This document shows positions 1 to 7,523 of a DNA stretch of 11,954 nt, piece after piece (positions within the stretch are counted from its first letter, which is position 1; the number at the start of each line of letters is the position of its first letter). A program made the translations under genes and the position numbers. The stretch is taken from contig CAYZVX010000077.1 in NCBI GenBank assembly GCA_964482055.1, positions 1 to 11,954 on the forward strand, in the 5' to 3' direction. Source of the DNA: G020354085 sp964482055. GTDB lineage: Bacteria; Pseudomonadota; Gammaproteobacteria; Acidiferrobacterales; Sulfurifustaceae. The notes under the pieces are model-generated. The model searched no databases. It was not told the origin of the DNA and worked only from the letters and a program-made list of their open reading frames with translations.

Positions 1-996
1 CACCAGGCGCACCGCCGCGTGCAGGCTGATGCCGGCGTGCGCGGGCAGTTTCATCACCGAGGGCAGGAGCGCCGCCGGCGAGTAGTCGCCGCACAGGCAG
101 TCGGCGCCACCGGCGCGAATGGCATCGAGTGCGCGCATCGAGCCGGACTGCGATTTGCCGCGCAATACATTGGGGGCGCCGAACAGCGTGGCCAGCCCGC
201 GTGCCTGCGCCGCCTGCGCGGTTTCGAGGTTCACCGGGAACTCCGAGATAGTCGCACCCAGCTCTCGCATGACCTCGATCTTTTCCGGGCTGTCGTCGTC
301 GTGGCTCGCGATCGACACTCCGCGCGCGCGGGCCAGCTGCGCGAGCGCGCGCATGCGCTCGACCGCGCCTTCGGCGGCGGCGAGCTTGGCCTGCAGGATG
401 GCGTCGAGCTCGGCCGGCGCCTTCCTGTAGGTGCGGGCGAGAAAGCCGCGATAAGCATCGATGTCCTTGAACTGTCCCTGCCCGGGGGTGTGGTCCATGA
501 ACGACAGCAGGTGCAGCTCGTCGCATTCGAGCAGCTCGGCAAGCACCTTGGGTGCCGTCGGGTCGGTAACCTCGTAGCGCGCGTGCACGCGGTTGTCGAC
601 CAGCGCGTGCGATCGCCAGGCGTGTACCGCGCGCGCGACCTCGGCGGCGAAGGCGTTGTTGCGCACCCCGAGCTCGGCGTTAGCGAACGACAGGGCGTGG
701 TACACGGTGGTGATGCCGGCGGCGGCATTGCGCTTGTCGGCCTGGGCGCAGGCGAAGTCGAGCGGGAAGTGCACGTTCGGGCGCGGCTCGACCTCCTTTT
801 CGAGTGCGTCGCAGTGCAGGTCAATCATTCCCGGCAGCAGCGTGCGCCCGGCGAGATCCGTCGTGCGTGCACCGCGCGCGCCGTCCGGATTGATGGCGGC
901 AATCACCCCGTCCTCGATGAGAAGCGCGGCCTCGCGCAGGGTTTCGTCGCGCAGCACCACGCGCGCGCCGGTCAGGTACTGTCGTTGCGTGTTCAT
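1..996 (-). CDS. phnM: PhnM, ribosyl-triphosphonate diphosphohydrolase (C-terminus missing)
   Basis: PhnM removes diphosphate from alkylphosphonate ribosyl triphosphate to give the 5-phosphoribosyl phosphonate that PhnJ cleaves. The 332 codons visible are open to the window edge; the family is usually around 380 residues, so about 50 C-terminal residues are missing. It is an amidohydrolase-superfamily protein. After a small N-terminal beta region, LLPGMIDLHCDALEKEVEPRP-like sequence at about residues 53-73 supplies the H61-x-D63 metal motif. SHDDDS (H232) and GDYSP (D304) fit the later metal or catalytic positions. Family assignment rests on these motifs and on position at the end of the phn series. 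The ATG at 996 overlaps the phnL stop as ATGA, so translation is probably coupled. No sign of a frameshift. Confidence is high for the family; completeness cannot be judged. Confidence 0.96.
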   Translation of the reverse strand, partial: MNTQRQYLTGARVVLRDETLREAALLIEDGVIAAINPDGARGARTTDLAGRTLLPGMIDLHCDALEKEVEPRPNVHFPLDFACAQADKRNAAAGITTVYHALSFANAELGVRNNAFAAEVARAVHAWRSHALVDNRVHARYEVTDPTAPKVLAELLECDELHLLSFMDHTPGQGQFKDIDAYRGFLARTYRKAPAELDAILQAKLAAAEGAVERMRALAQLARARGVSIASHDDDSPEKIEVMRELGATISEFPVNLETAQAAQARGLATLFGAPNVLRGKSQSGSMRALDAIRAGGADCLCGDYSPAALLPSVMKLPAHAGISLHAAVRLV

Positions 997-1724
997 GCCA
1001 GCTCCTCGATCAGGTCGGCGGCCACCACCGGCGTGGGGAGCGCCACCACGTCGTCGGCCAGACGCTCGACCAGGTCCGGGTGGTGAAAAATGGCGAGCAT
1101 GCCGACGCCCTCTTGTTTCAGCTCTTCGAGCAGCGCGACTGCCCGGTCGGTGGTCGCCGGATCGAGGCTCGCGGTTGGCTCATCGAGCAGCAGCAGGCGC
1201 GGGCGGGCAATCAGCCCGCGCGCCAGATTCACACGCTGCTTCTCGCCGCCCGAGAAGGTCGCCGGCGGCACGTTCCACAGCCGCCGCGGCACCGCCAGAC
1301 GCGCGAGCAGTTCGCCGGCGCGTGCGCGCGCTTCGTCGCGCGGAATACCACGCGCGAGCAGCGGCTCGGCGACCACGTCGAGCGCCCCCTGGCGCGGCAG
1401 GCAGTGCAGGAACTGGGTGATGAAGGCGATCTCGCGCCGGCGCAGTTCCAGTACCTGGTGCTCGCAGGCGAGCGCCAGGTCGATCAGGTGGCCGTGGGCG
1501 TCGCGGTACAGCAGCCGCCCCGCGGACGGCAGGTAGGTGCGGTAGATGCCCTTCAGCACGGAGGACTTGCCGGCGCCGGTGGGGCCCACGAGCGCCGTGA
1601 GCCGCCCGGCGCGCACCGTGAGGTTCACGTTCGCCGCCGAGGGAATGAGCTTGGCGCGCGCGTGCAGCTCGAACTGCTTGGTGTAACCCTCGACGCGCAG
1701 GATCGTGTCCATGGCTACGCTCAC
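993..1724 (-). CDS. phnL: PhnL, ABC-type ATPase of the C-P lyase pathway
   Basis: PhnL is the ABC-family ATPase needed with PhnG, H and I to make the ribosyl triphosphate phosphonate from ATP; it works in the cytoplasm and has no permease partner. In the 243-residue frame, Walker A is GPTGAGKS (47-54), the Q-loop is ITQF (102-105), the signature is FSGGEKQR (157-164), Walker B is LLLLDEP (177-183), and the H-loop is FHHPD (213-217). The context IYRTYLPSAG and LWNVPPATFSGGE matches PhnL rather than transporter ATPases. The start is uncertain. A GTG at 1724 overlaps the phnK stop (GTGA), while an ATG at 1712 gives a 239-residue protein beginning MDTILRVEGYTKQF, which lines up better with E. coli PhnL as I recall it. 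Neither has a clear Shine-Dalgarno sequence. Confidence 0.95.
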   Translation of the reverse strand: MSVAMDTILRVEGYTKQFELHARAKLIPSAANVNLTVRAGRLTALVGPTGAGKSSVLKGIYRTYLPSAGRLLYRDAHGHLIDLALACEHQVLELRRREIAFITQFLHCLPRQGALDVVAEPLLARGIPRDEARARAGELLARLAVPRRLWNVPPATFSGGEKQRVNLARGLIARPRLLLLDEPTASLDPATTDRAVALLEELKQEGVGMLAIFHHPDLVERLADDVVALPTPVVAADLIEELA

Positions 1725-2551
1725 AGCGCTGCCGACACCAGCCGCTGGCTGTAGGGGTGTTGCGGGTCCTCGAGAATCTGGTCCGTGAGCCCGGACTCGA
1801 TGACCCGGCCGTGTTTCATGACGAGCGTGCGTGCGGCCAGCAGCCGCACCACGCCCAGATCGTGGGTGACGACGATCATGGCGGTGCCAAGCTCGTGCTG
1901 GATCTCGCGGATGAGATCGAGGATGGCGGCCTGCACCGACAGATCGAGCCCGCTCGTGACCTCGTCGAGGAACAGCAGCGGCGGGCGCGTGGCGAGCGCC
2001 TTGGCGATCTGCACGCGCTGCTGCATGCCGCCGGAAAATTGCCGCGGGTTCTCGTCCATGCGCGCCGCGGCCACCTCGGTGCGCGCGAGCAGTTCCCGCG
2101 CGCGCGCGCGGATCGCGCCGTAGTGGGCGACATCGCTTACCAAGAGGCGTTCGGCGATGTTGCCACCGGCGGAGACGTTGAAGTTCAACCCAAGGTGTGG
2201 GTTCTGGTAGACCATGCCGAAGCGGTTGTTGCGCAGCCAGCGCTGGCGCGCGGCGTCGAGCGCGAACAGCTCGTACTGCCGGTCGTGATCGAAAAAGATT
2301 GCCTCGCCGGCGCTTGGCACATCATCGAAGTATAGGGTCTTCACCACCGTCGACTTGCCGCTGCCGGACTCGCCGATGATGCCGAGGATCTCGCCGCGAT
2401 ACAGGTCGAAGGACACATCATGCGCCGCCACCACAGAGCCGCAATGCGGGCAGATGTTGGTATCGGACTCAGGTCCGGTGGCCTCGATGCAGAGCGCGCA
2501 ACCCCGCCCGTGGATGCGCGTGAGGCCACGCACCTCCAGGATCTTGCTCAT
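1721..2551 (-). CDS. phnK: PhnK, ABC-type subunit of the C-P lyase complex, with a four-cysteine insertion
   Basis: PhnK is an ABC protein that docks on PhnJ in the C-P lyase core complex and is thought to couple ATP hydrolysis to opening of the active site. The 276-residue protein has Walker A GESGSGKST (60-68), Q-loop VYQNP (114-118), signature FSGGMQQR (172-179), Walker B LLFLDEV (192-198) and H-loop VTHDLGV (228-234). The C-terminal HPYSQRLVSA resembles oligopeptide-transport-type ATPases, as is normal for PhnK. Between the first beta strand and the Walker A strand there is an extra segment, about residues 16-42, with C18-x2-C21 and C34-x2-C37. E. coli PhnK as I recall it (about 252 residues) lacks this; it could bind zinc or another metal. 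The ATG at 2551 overlaps the phnJ stop (ATGA), so I prefer it to a longer in-frame start at 2680 inside phnJ. Confidence 0.96.
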   Translation of the reverse strand: MSKILEVRGLTRIHGRGCALCIEATGPESDTNICPHCGSVVAAHDVSFDLYRGEILGIIGESGSGKSTVVKTLYFDDVPSAGEAIFFDHDRQYELFALDAARQRWLRNNRFGMVYQNPHLGLNFNVSAGGNIAERLLVSDVAHYGAIRARARELLARTEVAAARMDENPRQFSGGMQQRVQIAKALATRPPLLFLDEVTSGLDLSVQAAILDLIREIQHELGTAMIVVTHDLGVVRLLAARTLVMKHGRVIESGLTDQILEDPQHPYSQRLVSAAL

Positions 2552-3441
2552 GCCGCCACCTCCGCGCGTTCGGCAAGACGTTCCGTGCAGTACGCCGAAT
2601 CCGAGCACTGATAGACCTTGCCGCCGGCCTGGTCGATGAATTCGTCCAGAAAAGAATCCATGGCGCCGCAGCGCGCGCAAGCGCGCCGGTTGCCGGCGGC
2701 GTCGCGGAAGTCCTCGACGCGGAACGGTTGATCCTCGAACGCGAGCGGCACGGCATCGGTATAGGGCGGCACGGCGTAGATTCTCTTCTCGCGCCCGGCG
2801 CCGAGCAGAATGAGCGCGGGCGAGCGGTGCAAGCGCGGCACGTCCCAGCGCGGGATCGGCGAGGGGTCAATGACGTAGTGGCCGTTGATGCGCGTGGGGT
2901 AGCGGTGGGAAATCGTGATCTCGTCGAACTTCACGATGTCCTCGTAGAGCTTGACCAGCAGGCGCGCGTAGTCGGCCTCCCCGTGCATGATTTTGCGCCT
3001 GGCCTCGGAGGGTTCGACCACCACCAGCGGATCGGGGTAGGGGACCTGCAGCACCAGGATCTGATCGGCGCGCAATGGCTTCTCCGGGATGCGGTGGCGC
3101 GACTGGATGAGGCTCGCCGCCTCGGTGCGTTCGGTCAGCGCCACCCCCGGGCAGGTGCGGCGCACGAACTCGCGCAGATTGACCGCGTTGACCGAGTCGT
3201 CCGATCCCTGGTCGATGACCTTGAGCGTGTCGTCGGGTCCGATCAGGGACAACGTCACTTGCAGGCCGCCGGTGCCGAAGCCGCGACCGATGGGCATCTC
3301 GCGCGAGGCGTAAGGCGTCTGGTAGCCGGGGATCGACACCGCCTTGAGGATCGCGCGGCGGATTTCCTTCTTGGCGTACTCGTCGAGGAAGCCGAAGTTA
3401 TAGTCGGCTTCGTCGCGCGGCAGCTCATAGTTTGGCATCAT
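2548..3441 (-). CDS. phnJ: PhnJ, radical SAM carbon-phosphorus lyase
   Basis: PhnJ cleaves the C-P bond of 5-phosphoribosyl 1-phosphonate, releasing an alkane and 5-phosphoribosyl 1,2-cyclic phosphate, using a [4Fe-4S] cluster and S-adenosylmethionine. The 297-residue protein keeps the C-terminal cysteine set C255-x2-C258-x20-C279-x5-C285. By comparison with E. coli, the first three hold the cluster and the last (in CSDSAYC) is the thiyl-radical cysteine. The glycine that carries the glycyl radical is G39 in SIPGYQTP, equivalent to E. coli Gly32. Other conserved blocks are REMPIGRGFGTGG, KVIDQGSDD, RHRIPEKPL and GAGREKRIYAVPP. The loop between the second and third cysteines is one residue shorter than in E. 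coli PhnJ as I recall it. The ATG at 3441 overlaps the phnI stop; a second ATG follows at once. All catalytic residues are intact. Confidence 0.98.
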   Translation of the reverse strand: MMPNYELPRDEADYNFGFLDEYAKKEIRRAILKAVSIPGYQTPYASREMPIGRGFGTGGLQVTLSLIGPDDTLKVIDQGSDDSVNAVNLREFVRRTCPGVALTERTEAASLIQSRHRIPEKPLRADQILVLQVPYPDPLVVVEPSEARRKIMHGEADYARLLVKLYEDIVKFDEITISHRYPTRINGHYVIDPSPIPRWDVPRLHRSPALILLGAGREKRIYAVPPYTDAVPLAFEDQPFRVEDFRDAAGNRRACARCGAMDSFLDEFIDQAGGKVYQCSDSAYCTERLAERAEVAA

Positions 3442-4589
3442 GACGCGTTCTCCGCGGCCTTGCGCCGGGTGGCGCGCAGCCGGTCCATGTCGGACTGGAA
3501 GGTGACGTAGTGCGGCATCTTGTAGTGCGCACAAAAGCCCATCGAATCGACGCCATCGACGTGCAGCAACACGAACTCCGGGTCTTCCGCCGGGTGCGCC
3601 GGCCCGTCGCGCTTGCCCTTCTGCAGGGCGCGGTCGAGGATCGCCATGCTGATCGCCTTGGTCTCGTTGTGACCGAAGCAGGCGCCGTAGCCGAGCGTGA
3701 AGGTCGGAGGCGCCTTGGTATCGGCGCCGGCCGCTCCCGGCGTCTTGCCTCTCGCGGCAGCTGAACGTCCCTGTTCGTCGTACATCGCCACCACCTCGCA
3801 CTCGGTCATCAGCACCTCGCCGGCCTCCAGCGGCTCGCCGGTCGCCGGGTGCGGGAGCAACACCGGCAAATAGCCGACGCGCAGCTCCGCCACCGTCGGG
3901 TGGATATCGCCGTAGCCGCGCATGCTGGAGTAGGCGATGGCGAGCAGCGAACCGGTCTCGGCGCGCGCGAGTGTTGCGAGCGCCGCCGAACGCGACACCG
4001 GAAACACCAGCGGCTCGCGCGTGATGTCGAACGGTGCAGCGTGGGTTTCGTTCACCGGCGGCAGCAAGCCCTCGGCGCGCAGCGCCTCCAGCACCTTGGG
4101 AAATGAATCCGGCAGGTCGGCATCGGGCGTGGTGGCCAGAAACCTTCGGGCCACTTCCTTGAAGACCTGCGGCGATTCGTCGGCCAATTCCAGGCGCAAG
4201 AGCCGCAATGCATAGTCATAGGTCGGCCCCAGCATCTGGCCGCCGGGGATGTCCTTGAACGCCGCCGAGATGCGGCGAATGCAGCGCATGCGCGCGGTGT
4301 CCTGTGGCGGCGTCTCGAGCAGCCGTGGCCTGGTCGAGCGGTAGGCGCGCAGCGCGAAAGCGGCCTCCAGCGTGTCGCCCTGGAACTGCTTGATGGCGAG
4401 TGCGGCGAGCCGCGGGTGATACAACCCGCCCTCGGAGACGACGCGCGACACCAGCAGGCGCAGTTGCTGTTCGATGGCGTCGAGCTTGAGCGGCGCTTCG
4501 GTTTCGGCGCCGCCCGTGCGCAGGAACTCCGCGGCTTGTGCGGCGCCGGCGATCGCCGCGCGCCCGCCCTTGATTGCGACATAGGCCAT
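3438..4589 (-). CDS. phnI: PhnI, nucleosidase subunit of the C-P lyase complex
   Basis: PhnI displaces adenine from ATP (purine nucleosidase activity when alone); with PhnG, H and L it joins phosphonate to the ribose C1. It forms the core of the PhnG2H2I2J2 complex. The 383-residue protein starts MAYVAIKGG and has typical blocks: GGLYHPRLAALAIKQ, GYGDIHPTVAELRVG, GYGACFGHNETKAISMAILD and, near the C-terminus, HVDGVDSMGFCAHYKMPHY. In the last block H355 and H360 match the two histidines that bind zinc at the PhnI-PhnJ interface in E. coli. It is about 30 residues longer than E. coli PhnI. Part of the extra length is an alanine- and glycine-rich, probably flexible stretch at about 275-300 (after VAMYDEQGR). 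The phnH stop and this ATG share one base (TGATG), which favours coupled translation. Confidence 0.97.
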   Translation of the reverse strand: MAYVAIKGGRAAIAGAAQAAEFLRTGGAETEAPLKLDAIEQQLRLLVSRVVSEGGLYHPRLAALAIKQFQGDTLEAAFALRAYRSTRPRLLETPPQDTARMRCIRRISAAFKDIPGGQMLGPTYDYALRLLRLELADESPQVFKEVARRFLATTPDADLPDSFPKVLEALRAEGLLPPVNETHAAPFDITREPLVFPVSRSAALATLARAETGSLLAIAYSSMRGYGDIHPTVAELRVGYLPVLLPHPATGEPLEAGEVLMTECEVVAMYDEQGRSAAARGKTPGAAGADTKAPPTFTLGYGACFGHNETKAISMAILDRALQKGKRDGPAHPAEDPEFVLLHVDGVDSMGFCAHYKMPHYVTFQSDMDRLRATRRKAAENAS

Positions 4590-5158
4590 CAGTCGGTCTC
4601 CATTTCAATACGGGTGGTGCGCGGCAGGGCGGCGACGCGCGCGCCGTCGCACAGAATCAGGTCCACGCCGAGCGGGAAGGCCGCTACCCAGCCGGCGCGC
4701 GCGGCGATCCAGCCGGGATGCAAGCCGCTGACGGCGAGCGTGCTGTGAGCATCGATTCCGGCGCCCGACAAACGCAGGGGCTGCCCTTCTCCCAGGGCGG
4801 TGACCGTCAGCACCACGGTGGCACCGCGCTCGGGCGATTCGAGTGTGCCGAGCTGGGGGCAGAAGTCCGGCGCGCGTGTCCCATCGGCCACCACGAAGGC
4901 GGCGCTGTCGGCCGAGGCGCGGCGCGCTTGCAGCTTCGGCCAGTCGGGCCTGGCGATTCTCTGGTGCGGATCGGCCAGACTGGTTTCACTGTCGAGCAGG
5001 GTGGCAAGCACTGTGATCAGCGCCGCGTGGCCACTGTCGCCGCTGGACGCGATCCGTCCCGGGTAGGCGAAACAGTCGAGCAGGCGCCGGAACACGCGCT
5101 GTTGCAAGGCTGGTTGCCAAACATCCCGCCCGGCGGACGCGAGCGTGGCATTATTCAT
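4589..5158 (-). CDS. phnH: PhnH, C-P lyase complex subunit
   Basis: PhnH is a structural and probably catalytic partner in the PhnGHIJ complex, with a fold related to PLP-dependent transferases but without the cofactor site. This 189-residue protein is close to the E. coli length (about 194). The N-terminal region, FRRLLDCFAYPGRI (23-36), matches the family's FR-x-LL-x-x-x-x-PGR signature. LATLLDSETSLAD, FPLGVDLILCD and the terminal LPRTTRIEMETD block are also characteristic. The ATG at 5158 lies inside the end of phnG (8-bp overlap), and the stop shares a base with phnI. An upstream in-frame extension to 5392 would lie entirely inside phnG and is rejected. Assignment is strong from motif plus order. 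Confidence 0.95.
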   Translation of the reverse strand: MNNATLASAGRDVWQPALQQRVFRRLLDCFAYPGRIASSGDSGHAALITVLATLLDSETSLADPHQRIARPDWPKLQARRASADSAAFVVADGTRAPDFCPQLGTLESPERGATVVLTVTALGEGQPLRLSGAGIDAHSTLAVSGLHPGWIAARAGWVAAFPLGVDLILCDGARVAALPRTTRIEMETD

Positions 5159-5642
5159 CGCCTTCCTCCTCGGCCTGTCGCAGGAGCGCGAAGTCCACGC
5201 GCGTGCGCGCGAGCAGGTGTCGGCGTTGCGCATGCTGTTGCGCGCGCAGCGCCTCACCGCGTTCGACCAGGGACGCCACTGCCTCCCAGCCCGGCAGGCG
5301 TGCGGCCAGGATCGCGTCGAGGATCGCCAGCGCCCGCACCAGCCGCACCCGATCGTCGAGCAGCACGGCACCACCGTGCGCGTCGCGCCCATCGGGCGCG
5401 CGCACCATCACCTGCGCGCGCGCCGCCGGCAGCTCGCCGAGATAGAACGGTTCGTGGAAGGCAGCATCGTGCAGGGTGAGCAGCCCAAGCCCGGCCTGCG
5501 GCAGGTCGATGTCCTGCACCTCGTAGCCGGCGGCAATGGCAGCGGCTGCGGCGTGGATCTCGCGGGCGGGCAGCGCTGCCAGGGCGCATGCCCAGTTGGC
5601 GCGTGCCACCTCACCGGGATGTCGGGTCGAGCCTGGTTGCAC
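5151..5642 (-). CDS. phnG: PhnG, C-P lyase complex subunit (GTG start proposed)
   Basis: PhnG is the small subunit of the PhnG2H2I2J2 core, needed for the first step that links phosphonate to ribose. The 163-residue reading from GTG at 5642 contains RANWACALAALPAREI near the N-terminus, GLGLLTLHDAAFHEPFYLGE in the middle and TRVDFALLRQ at the C-terminus; these match the E. coli PhnG pattern (W-x-x-x-LA, a G-x-x-x-x-R/H-x-x-x-FFAGD-like block and SRVDFFTMVR). The frame stays open far upstream through phnE, but that part is a shadow. The first start codon after the phnE stop is the GTG at 5642. It has no clear Shine-Dalgarno sequence, so the exact start is uncertain; a second GTG near 5594 would shorten the protein to about 147 residues. 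It begins 26 bp after phnE ends and overlaps phnH by 8 bp. Confidence 0.92.
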   Translation of the reverse strand: MQPGSTRHPGEVARANWACALAALPAREIHAAAAAIAAGYEVQDIDLPQAGLGLLTLHDAAFHEPFYLGELPAARAQVMVRAPDGRDAHGGAVLLDDRVRLVRALAILDAILAARLPGWEAVASLVERGEALRAQQHAQRRHLLARTRVDFALLRQAEEEGDE

Positions 5643-5668
5643 GGTCGGGATGCGTCGCGCCGCGATCG

Positions 5669-6676
5669 CTACAAGACGCGGCTGCGCAGCCGCGCCGAGA
5701 GCTGGTCGAGCAGGAACACGGTAATGAAGATCACCACCAGGATGGTGCCAACATGGCCGAAGTGGAACATGTCGAAGCGCCCCTTGAGCTCGAGCCCGAT
5801 GCCACCGGCGCCGACGATGCCGATCACCGTGGCCATGCGCACGTTGCGGTCGAGGATATAGAGCGTGTAGGCGATGTATTGCGGCAGCACCTGTGGCAGC
5901 ACGCCATACCACAGCGTCTTCACTTGGCCGGCGCCGATCGCCTGCAGGGCCTCCTGCGGGCCGCGGTCGGCGTTCTCGATGTCCTCGGCGTAGAACTTGC
6001 CAAGGAACCCGGCGCCGTGGATGCCGAGGGCGAGGAAGCCGGCGATCGGGCCGAAACCGAAGGCCAGCACCAGGAACAGCGCGCTCACGAGCTCCGGTAC
6101 GGCGCGGAACAGGCTGATGGTCGAGCGCGCGGCGTGGTAGGCGAGGCGATTGGGCGCGTAGTTGGCCGCGGCGAAATAGGCGAGCGGAATCGACAACAGC
6201 ACGGCGAGCAGCGTGCCCCACAGCGCCATCTCCAGCGTCTCGAGCATCTTGGCGAGGACGTGCGTGAGGTAGCCGAGCGGTTTGATCAGCACCTCCTTGC
6301 GCTCGACCGTCTCCTCGATCTGCAGGGTCTCCGTGTTCATGCGCGGTTCGCGCGACTCGCGCACCTCGATACGCGCAAGCCACGGCAGATGGTTGCGGTC
6401 GAGATTCTCGAGGCGCGCCGTCTCGATCTCCTCGGAGATGCGCAGCGGCCACAGCGATTCGCCGACGCGTTTCAGCCCGTCGGCGACCGGCGAGCGCTCG
6501 GTAAGGCCGAGTGCGTAGCCGACCGCCTGGGCGCTGTCGTGCAGCAGGCGCGGGACTTCCATGCGCACGCCACTGAGCGCGAGCACCGCAAACGCCGCGA
6601 GCGCGATCAGCACATGGCGCGTGCGGTAGGGCGGATCGAGGCGCCAGGCGGCGTGGTTAAGCGCGATGTCACTCAT
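5669..6676 (-). CDS. phnE: PhnE, phosphonate ABC transporter permease with long N-terminal periplasmic segment
   Basis: PhnE is the inner-membrane permease that works with PhnD and PhnC to import phosphonates. The 335-residue protein has a first membrane segment at about 22-36, then a polar region of roughly 100 residues (38-140) that should lie in the periplasm, then the usual permease core from about 148. In the core, QEALQAIGAGQVKTLWYGVLP (241-261) is the cytoplasmic EAA loop that contacts PhnC. VIGIVGAGGIGLELKGR and a final membrane segment (about 311-324) follow. Typical PhnE proteins are near 260-280 residues, so the extra length is the polar insertion. Only one permease gene is present, and it is intact, unlike the frameshifted phnE of E. 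coli K-12. It starts 10 bp after phnC with no obvious ribosome binding site, suggesting coupling. Confidence 0.94.
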   Translation of the reverse strand: MSDIALNHAAWRLDPPYRTRHVLIALAAFAVLALSGVRMEVPRLLHDSAQAVGYALGLTERSPVADGLKRVGESLWPLRISEEIETARLENLDRNHLPWLARIEVRESREPRMNTETLQIEETVERKEVLIKPLGYLTHVLAKMLETLEMALWGTLLAVLLSIPLAYFAAANYAPNRLAYHAARSTISLFRAVPELVSALFLVLAFGFGPIAGFLALGIHGAGFLGKFYAEDIENADRGPQEALQAIGAGQVKTLWYGVLPQVLPQYIAYTLYILDRNVRMATVIGIVGAGGIGLELKGRFDMFHFGHVGTILVVIFITVFLLDQLSARLRSRVL

Positions 6677-6686
6677 GCGCGCGCTG

Positions 6687-7490
6687 TTAGGCGGCCACGC
6701 CTTCGAGCGCCGGCGTCAAGACCGGTGCGCCCGCGGCGTCGTCGTGCTCGGGGTGCGCCAGGGCACCGTGGTAGAGGTGCTCGCACACGCGGTCGGTAAA
6801 CTCGTGCGGCGCGCCGTCGAACACGAGGCGCCCGCGGCTCACGGCGACGATGCGATCGCCGAACTCGCGTGCCAGCTCCGGCTGATGCAGGCTGCACAGG
6901 ACCGTGGCGCCGTGCCGTTGTGACTGTCGGCGCAACAGCTGCAGGATGCCGCGGCTAGTGCGCGGATCGAGGCTCGCCACCGGCTCATCGACCAGCAGCA
7001 CCGCCGGATCCATCATGAAGGCACGCGCGATCCCGACGCGCTGCTGTTGTCCGCCGGAGAGTTCCGATACCCGCCGCGGCAGGTGCTCGGGCGTGAGGCC
7101 GACCTCGGCGAGCAGGTGACAGGCCTTCGCGCGCAGCGCCGCCGGGAACCAGCGCAGCCCGGCGCGCAGATAGCCGACCTGCGGCAACGCCCCAGTCAGC
7201 ACATTGAGCGCGACCGACAGGCGCGGTGTGAGGTTGAACTGCTGGTGCACGGTCGCCACTTTGCGCCGCAAGCGCGGCAGTGTCTTGTCGGTGAGTTTCT
7301 CGCCGTCGATCAGCACTTCGCCACTGGTAGGCCGGACGAGACCGTTCAGCAGGCGCAGCAGCGTCGACTTGCCGGACCCGGAAGGTCCGAGCACCACGCA
7401 GAACTGACCGCGCGGCACGTGCAGCGCGATGTTGCGAATCGCCTCCGTGCCGTCCGGGTAGCGCTTGGTCACGTTGTCGAATCGCAGCAT
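6687..7490 (-). CDS. phnC: PhnC, phosphonate ABC transporter ATPase
   Basis: PhnC is the ATPase of the PhnCDE phosphonate importer and acts on the cytoplasmic face of the membrane. The 267-residue protein has Walker A GPSGSGKST (35-43), Q-loop VHQQFNL (81-87), signature LSGGQQQR (144-151), Walker B AVLLVDEP (163-170), D-loop SLD and H-loop LHQPE (201-205). The stretch TGALPQVGYLRAGLRWFP between Q-loop and signature is typical of PhnC. The ATG at 7490 has a good Shine-Dalgarno (GGGAGG) about 9 bases upstream, which sits in a small inverted repeat. The last 30 residues or so, after the usual ABC domain end, are variable and acidic. phnC follows phnD by 33 bp and precedes phnE by 10 bp. The order here is D-C-E, not C-D-E as in E. 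coli. Confidence 0.95.
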   Translation of the reverse strand: MLRFDNVTKRYPDGTEAIRNIALHVPRGQFCVVLGPSGSGKSTLLRLLNGLVRPTSGEVLIDGEKLTDKTLPRLRRKVATVHQQFNLTPRLSVALNVLTGALPQVGYLRAGLRWFPAALRAKACHLLAEVGLTPEHLPRRVSELSGGQQQRVGIARAFMMDPAVLLVDEPVASLDPRTSRGILQLLRRQSQRHGATVLCSLHQPELAREFGDRIVAVSRGRLVFDGAPHEFTDRVCEHLYHGALAHPEHDDAAGAPVLTPALEGVAA

Positions 7491-7493
7491 GGG

Positions 7494-7507
7494 CGGGAGA
7501 CCTCCCG
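7494..7507 (-). promoter_or_regulatory. Short inverted repeat covering the phnC ribosome binding site
   Basis: On the coding strand the 14 bases read CGGGAGGTCTCCCG: arms CGGGA and TCCCG around a 4-base loop. The Shine-Dalgarno GGGAGG of phnC lies in the left arm and loop. As RNA this could partly hide the site and tune PhnC relative to PhnD. The stem is only 5 base pairs, so function is speculative. Confidence 0.3.
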
Positions 7508-7523
7508 GGTCGGGGTCAGGTGA

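Noticed and set aside
19..1086. A 355-codon plus-strand open frame opposite phnM.
   Set aside because: It is antisense to a clearly conserved PhnM reading frame; such long shadow frames are common at this G+C content. The same applies to the plus-strand frames at 4574-5479, 5588-6799, 8462-9631 and 9847-10713.
2552..3801. Long upstream extensions of the phnJ frame (to 3801) and of the phnK frame (to 2680).
   Set aside because: The extensions lie inside phnI and phnJ, show no family similarity, and proper starts overlap the preceding stops as ATGA.
5643..6452. The phnG frame stays open upstream to 6452, suggesting a fused protein.
   Set aside because: That part lies inside phnE, is arginine-rich shadow sequence of a high-GC gene, and carries no recognisable domain.
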